From: Synergistaceae bacterium
GTDB taxonomy: Bacteria; Synergistota; Synergistia; Synergistales; Aminobacteriaceae
DNA length: 8,568 bases
Direction: 5' to 3'
Assembly (NCBI GenBank): GCA_009778055.1
Contig: WRKN01000102.1
Location: 1 to 8,568 of the forward strand
Below the pieces are notes generated by a model. That model ran no database searches. It saw only the letters and a list, made by a program, of their open reading frames with translations, and was not told the origin of the DNA. A program made the translations under genes and the position numbers. Shown one piece after another: positions 5,994 through 8,568 of this stretch; the stretch's first letter is position 1; the number at the start of each line of letters is the position of its first letter.

Positions 5994-6122
5994 ATGATTT
6001 TGCCTTTACAAAAATTATTTTTGAGAAATTTTTTGGAAAGGGTATTGAAGTTGATTGACTTGTATGCTATTCTTTCAAAACTTAGTTCGCTATCAAAAAG
6101 TGTACTTTTTGATAGTTGGTAG
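5994..6122 (+). CDS. Possible small protein of 42 residues between the two palindromes
   Basis: ATG at 5994 is preceded by GGAGG at 5982-5986 with 7-nt spacing, a strong ribosome binding site. The product is leucine-rich with scattered basic residues (LFLRNFLERVLKLIDLYAIL), consistent with an amphipathic or membrane-associated helix. Its last codons run through palindrome copy 2 and encode LSKSVLFDS before a final W and the stop. I do not recognise a family, and no clear promoter is seen upstream. A small membrane peptide such as a toxin would fit the composition but is not shown. It could also be the 5' remnant of a larger gene, or chance. Confidence 0.4.
   Translation: MILPLQKLFLRNFLERVLKLIDLYAILSKLSSLSKSVLFDSW
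6090..6115. repeat. 26-bp palindrome, copy 2 (exact reverse complement of copy 1)
   Basis: It has the same 12-bp arms, CTATCAAAAAGT and ACTTTTTGATAG, with centre GT instead of AC. It lies 206 bp from copy 1 and overlaps the end of the small ORF. A further half-site CTTTTTGATAG occurs at 6181-6191, preceded by a degenerate left arm. Confidence 0.85.
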
Positions 6123-6252
6123 GTCGCCTTTCATCAGTAGCCATCATCGTTTTGCCAATTGTGTTAAAACCATCGAAAGGCTTTTTGATAGAACGTTAGA
6201 GGCGTATGTCGTGTGATTGCAAGGCTTTAGGAGCATAAGCCAAGCGGCGGCC

Positions 6253-6295
6253 GTAGGGGACGCACACCCGGGCGTCCCGTTCACTGGGCGTCCCG
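6253..6295 (+). repeat. REP-like variant with GTAG and a duplicated right arm
   Basis: GTAG begins the element. GGGACGC (6257-6263) pairs with GCGTCCC (6272-6278) around an 8-nt loop. The right arm GGGCGTCCCG occurs twice, at 6270-6279 and 6286-6295, 16 bp apart, so the left arm could pair with either. Confidence 0.6.
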
Positions 6296-6351
6296 AGATG
6301 GCTTGAACGTTACCGGCAGTTTTGATTGTATGAACGGGTTTTGGTCAAGTC

Positions 6352-6380
6352 GTAGGGGCGGATGGCAATCCGCCCCTTAC
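6352..6380 (+). repeat. REP-like hairpin with GTAG, after the dnaX stop
   Basis: GTAG leads into GGGGCGGAT (6355-6363), loop GGCA, ATCCGCCCC (6368-6376), a perfect 9-bp stem, then TTAC. A further partial arm AATCCGCCC follows at 6385-6393. It shares GTAGGGGCGG with the repeats around the transposase. Confidence 0.75.
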
Positions 6381-6417
6381 ACCCAATCCGCCCATTTATT
6401 GACGTATGCCCGTGAGC

Positions 6418-8211
6418 TTATTTCTCGCCAGAACTTTCGTCCGTGACGCTTTCATATTCGTCGCTTTCGCCGCTCTCAGCGCTTTCTCCGCTGCGCACCA
6501 TTATCACCTCGCCGCCCATCCAGCGCGTAACCTCCTGAACCAGCCCGGCGAAGGGAACGCTGGTTACGGAACGCGAGCCTGCCGTTTCAGGTTCGCGCTC
6601 CGGCGGGGACAGGGGCGGGGAAAAATTTTCAGCGCCGGGTTCGTTGGCTTTCTTTTTTCCAGCGGGTTCAGCGGTTTGCACCTGACTTACGCTGCACGAC
6701 ACCCACCGCTCCCCGCAGCGCAAAACGACCTCCGGGGCGTCTTGAAAAAACGCCAAAACATTTTTCAACAAAGGCTGCCTGTGCCTATCCAGCCTCAGAA
6801 CCTCGTAACAGTAGCGTTCCGCCATATCCAGAACCAGCGCCCCTCCCCTGCCCTCGTCCACGAACGGTTTTGCGTCCAGCAGCGCGCAATACAGCAAAAA
6901 CTCCTTTTCACGCGCGTCACGGAGCGCGTCGCTCCACTTATCCTCGGGATACTGTTTCCACGCGCTTGCGTCCAAGGGTTCTTCCGGTTTGGCGGCGGGA
7001 GCGGGGGGAGGGACGCGCACAGGTGGGGCGGCGGGTTTGACGGCCGGACGTTCCGAAACAGCCGCCGGGGCGGGAAGACCCGAGGAGATATTTGTGCTTT
7101 GGAGGCTTTTCGGAGGGTCCTTCAATTGGGTTACCTTTGTCATGAGCAGCCCGCAAAGGACGTCTATCCTGAGCCCCATGCGCGTCTGGGGCATGAGCTC
7201 CGCCAGAAAACGCATGAGAGACTCCAGCGCGGCCGGTTCCCACAGCGGCGCTTCTTTTTTGAGATATTCCTTTTCCTGTTCGGATACGTCAAGCGCGTCC
7301 GACGCGTCTTTCCACCTGGCGGCAAGCCAGAGGTTGCGGACCAGCGAGAAAAGTTCTTCTATGAAGCGCTGGGGCGAAGCCCCGCCGGAAAGCATCCTGT
7401 CAAGCTCTACAAAGGTCTCCAGATCGGCGTCGCGCCAGCCGGATAGCCAGCGCTCCATCGAAGGGCGGCCGACCTGCCCCAGAACGGTCTCCACGTCGGA
7501 CAGGGCAATCTCTTTTCCCAAGCCTGAAATCTGCTCCAGCATCGAAAGGGCGTCGCGTAAAGCGCCGTCGGCCTGACGCGCTATCTCCCACAGGGCGTCG
7601 GGCGCGGCCGGGAACCCCTCGGCGGAACACACCATCGTCAGCCTGTCGTGGATTTCCCGAGTTCCTATGCGGTGAAACGGTATGTGCTGACAGCGCGAAC
7701 GGATCGTCACAGGTACTTTGTGGGCCTCCGTCGTCGCCAGAATGAACACCACGTGCGCGGGCGGCTCCTCCAGCGTTTTCAAGAGCGCGTTGAAGGCGGC
7801 GATGGAAAGCATGTGAACCTCGTCTATTATGTAGACCTTGTACCGGGACGAAAAGGGCGCGAGGGTCACGTGGGTTTTCAGCTCCCGAACCTCGTCCACG
7901 CCGTTGTTGGAAGCCCCGTCTATTTCTATGACGTCAAGGCTTTCCCCGGCGGTTATCGCGAGGCAGTTTTTACACTCGCAGCACGGTTCGCAGCCAAGGG
8001 GCGACAGGCAGTTGAGCGCCTTCGCCAGCAGCCTGGCGGCTGTGGTCTTGCCGCATCCGCGCGGGCCGGAAAAAAGGTACGCGTGCCCGACCAGCGAGCG
8101 TTCGAGGCTCTTTACAAGCACGTCCACAGCAACGGACTGCCCCGCGACCTCGGAAAATTTTTGGGGGCGGTATCGCCTATAAAGGGCTATACCATTGTTT
8201 TCAAATTTCAT
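6418..8211 (-). CDS. dnaX: DNA polymerase III subunit gamma/tau (clamp-loader ATPase)
   Basis: This is the ATPase of the clamp loader, which opens the beta clamp and places it on primed DNA at the replication fork. It has 597 residues. Family motifs in order are the start YRRYRPQKFSEVAGQ, Walker A GPRGCGKTT (49-57), zinc ligands Cys68, 77, 80 and 83, Walker B IIDE ending at Asp130-Glu131, sensor 1 LATTEAHK (159-165), the SRC arginine finger Arg173 and sensor 2 GALRDAL (216-222). The collar domain runs to about 365, then a Pro/Ala linker to about 415, a tau-type domain of about 90 residues, and an acidic Ser/Glu tail. The ATG at 8211 fits the usual N-terminus, but the ribosome binding site is weak. 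An in-phase A AAA AAG at codons 518-520 may produce a shorter form. The usual neighbours ybaB and recR do not follow it here. Confidence 0.97.
   Translation of the reverse strand: MKFENNGIALYRRYRPQKFSEVAGQSVAVDVLVKSLERSLVGHAYLFSGPRGCGKTTAARLLAKALNCLSPLGCEPCCECKNCLAITAGESLDVIEIDGASNNGVDEVRELKTHVTLAPFSSRYKVYIIDEVHMLSIAAFNALLKTLEEPPAHVVFILATTEAHKVPVTIRSRCQHIPFHRIGTREIHDRLTMVCSAEGFPAAPDALWEIARQADGALRDALSMLEQISGLGKEIALSDVETVLGQVGRPSMERWLSGWRDADLETFVELDRMLSGGASPQRFIEELFSLVRNLWLAARWKDASDALDVSEQEKEYLKKEAPLWEPAALESLMRFLAELMPQTRMGLRIDVLCGLLMTKVTQLKDPPKSLQSTNISSGLPAPAAVSERPAVKPAAPPVRVPPPAPAAKPEEPLDASAWKQYPEDKWSDALRDAREKEFLLYCALLDAKPFVDEGRGGALVLDMAERYCYEVLRLDRHRQPLLKNVLAFFQDAPEVVLRCGERWVSCSVSQVQTAEPAGKKKANEPGAENFSPPLSPPEREPETAGSRSVTSVPFAGLVQEVTRWMGGEVIMVRSGESAESGESDEYESVTDESSGEK
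6652..6658 (-). promoter_or_regulatory. Candidate -1 frameshift site (A AAA AAG) in dnaX
   Basis: On the minus strand, codons 518-520 read GGA AAA AAG, so the heptamer A AAA AAG is in the exact phase used in E. coli dnaX. After a -1 slip the ribosome would add seven residues (ESQRTRR) and stop at TGA (6631-6629), giving about 527 residues instead of 597. I see no strong stimulatory stem-loop downstream and only a weak AGGTG about 20 nt upstream. Confidence 0.5.
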
Positions 8212-8325
8212 CTTTATTTACCAGCGATATCAAATATCAAGAGATTCACCCTAAGTTCTTTTATTTTTGCGTTACGCCACTTATTACACCTTGAAAGTTC
8301 CCGTGCATGACTTTTACTGCGGATA

Positions 8326-8334
8326 ATTATAGCA
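8326..8334 (-). promoter_or_regulatory. Probable dnaX promoter (extended -10 TGC TATAAT)
   Basis: On the minus strand a perfect TATAAT (8331 to 8326) is preceded by TGC, an extended -10. Transcription would start near 8319, giving a leader of about 108 nt before the dnaX ATG. There is no good -35 at normal spacing. Confidence 0.6.
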
Positions 8335-8371
8335 TGTGTGAATACAGTCATGAGCACTATTGGAAGGTTTA

Positions 8372-8460
8372 GGGCGTTTGAAAGTTTGACGGAATTTCAA
8401 AACTTCGCTTGAGCTTACCAAGCTCCGCGAGGTCGAAATTAAAAAATAAACCAAACGCCC
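8372..8460. other. Long self-complementary segment (possible structured RNA or leader)
   Basis: Nested complementary arms form a rod: GGGCGTTTG (8372-8380) with CAAACGCCC (8452-8460), AATTTC (8393-8398) with GAAATT (8435-8440), ACTTCGC (8402-8408) with GCGAGGT (8427-8433), and GAGCTT (8411-8416) with AAGCTC (8420-8425) around ACC. One pair is a G-U wobble only if the + strand is transcribed, which slightly favours that orientation. I do not recognise a family and see no clear + strand promoter. Confidence 0.45.
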
Positions 8461-8482
8461 CAATTGTAAGAAATGGGGCGTT
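8441..8482 (-). terminator. Terminator-like hairpin on the minus strand
   Basis: AACGCCCCA and TGGGGCGTT (8482-8474 and 8462-8454 on the minus strand) form a perfect 9-bp stem with an 11-nt loop, followed by the T-rich TGGTTTATTTTTT. It would end transcription from the promoter at 8504-8509 or from a gene beyond the right edge. Confidence 0.5.
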
Positions 8483-8503
8483 CGATTATTCAATACAAGC
8501 CGC

Positions 8504-8509
8504 ATTATA
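8504..8509 (-). promoter_or_regulatory. Possible promoter on the minus strand (TATAAT)
   Basis: A perfect TATAAT on the minus strand has TTGGTT about 15 bp upstream, slightly short spacing. Transcription would start near 8497 and meet the terminator-like hairpin within about 60 nt. This suggests a short RNA or an attenuated leader toward dnaX. Confidence 0.4.
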
Positions 8510-8568
8510 ACACAATTCGTTAAAAACCAACCCAATTTCTCAGTTAACGAAACATGAGCGCCATGCCG

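Larger units (their letters stand above)
6123..6417. other. Intergenic region downstream of dnaX with palindrome half-site and REP-like elements
   Basis: No protein gene is supported here. It holds the half-site CTTTTTGATAG at 6181-6191 and REP-like hairpins at 6253-6295 and 6352-6380. dnaX on the minus strand ends at 6418; the REP hairpin just beyond its stop has no T-run and is not a standard terminator. Confidence 0.5.

Noticed and set aside
5858..6115. Complete insertion sequence
   Set aside because: The 258 bp between the outer ends cannot encode a transposase, and no target-site duplication is seen beside the palindromes. At most it could be a non-autonomous element.
5877..6122. Longer TTG-started version of the small ORF
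   Set aside because: The TTG lies inside palindrome copy 1 without a ribosome binding site. The internal ATG at 5994 has a strong one, so only the 42-residue version is kept.
6325..6346. Minus-strand promoter TTGACC ... TACAAT downstream of dnaX
   Set aside because: The spacing is only about 12 bp, too short for sigma-70, and there is no extended -10.
6406..7446. Open frame of 346 codons on the + strand
   Set aside because: It is antisense to dnaX and explained by its codon bias. The product is Arg-, Gly- and Pro-rich with no known motif.
8314..8535. Open frame of 73 codons on the minus strand upstream of dnaX
   Set aside because: It runs through the hairpin segment and both promoter-like sites, lacks a convincing ribosome binding site and resembles no family.
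8544..8567. Possible last codons of a minus-strand gene (GMALMFR then TAA)
   Set aside because: Only seven codons are visible, which cannot be separated from chance. A + strand ATG at 8553 is equally unsupported, with no ribosome binding site.
1..8568. tRNA genes or a CRISPR array
   Set aside because: I saw no TPsiC-type arm with matching acceptor stem, and no regularly spaced direct repeats with unique spacers. The repeats present are REP hairpins and palindromes.

Overview
The window looks like chromosomal DNA of a strict anaerobe. The genes are GC-rich, and the first two encode iron-sulphur, NADH- and NADPH-type flavin electron-transfer subunits typical of fermentative or acetogenic bacteria. 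My best guess for the lineage is Synergistota, with Clostridia-type Firmicutes as the alternative. This is an impression from gene content and protein style; no marker here proves it.

Region 1 (1-3616, + strand) is the end of a redox operon. The first gene is a NuoF/HydB-type NADH- and FMN-binding subunit with a C-terminal 2[4Fe-4S] ferredoxin domain, cut by the window edge. Next is a 985-residue fusion: a [2Fe-2S] domain, a complete GltD/NfnB-like FAD- and NADPH-binding oxidoreductase, a 2[4Fe-4S] domain, and a shortened NuoG-like molybdopterin-family tail. Together they suggest a soluble NADH/NADPH/ferredoxin complex, possibly an electron-bifurcating transhydrogenase of the Stn type.

Region 2 (3617-3936) has no protein gene. 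It carries an extended -10 promoter, a foldable stretch and a strong intrinsic terminator, which together look like a free-standing small RNA of about 200 nt.

Region 3 (3937-5713, - strand) holds two paralogous type IV pilin-like genes on either side of a REP-associated tyrosine transposase (RAYT). The transposase stop codon overlaps the likely start codon of the downstream pilin. REP-like hairpins carrying a GTAG tetranucleotide lie upstream of the RAYT and inside its coding sequence, with further copies near 6253 and 6352.

Region 4 (5714-6417) is mostly non-coding. It contains two 26-bp near-perfect palindromes that are exact reverse complements of each other, 206 bp apart. Between them is a short ORF with a strong ribosome binding site. 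Two more REP-like elements follow.

Region 5 (6418-8211, - strand) is dnaX, the DNA polymerase III tau/gamma subunit. It has an in-phase A AAA AAG slippery heptamer that would give a shorter second product. Upstream (8212-8568) are one or two promoter-like -10 elements and a strongly self-complementary segment with mutually exclusive hairpins.
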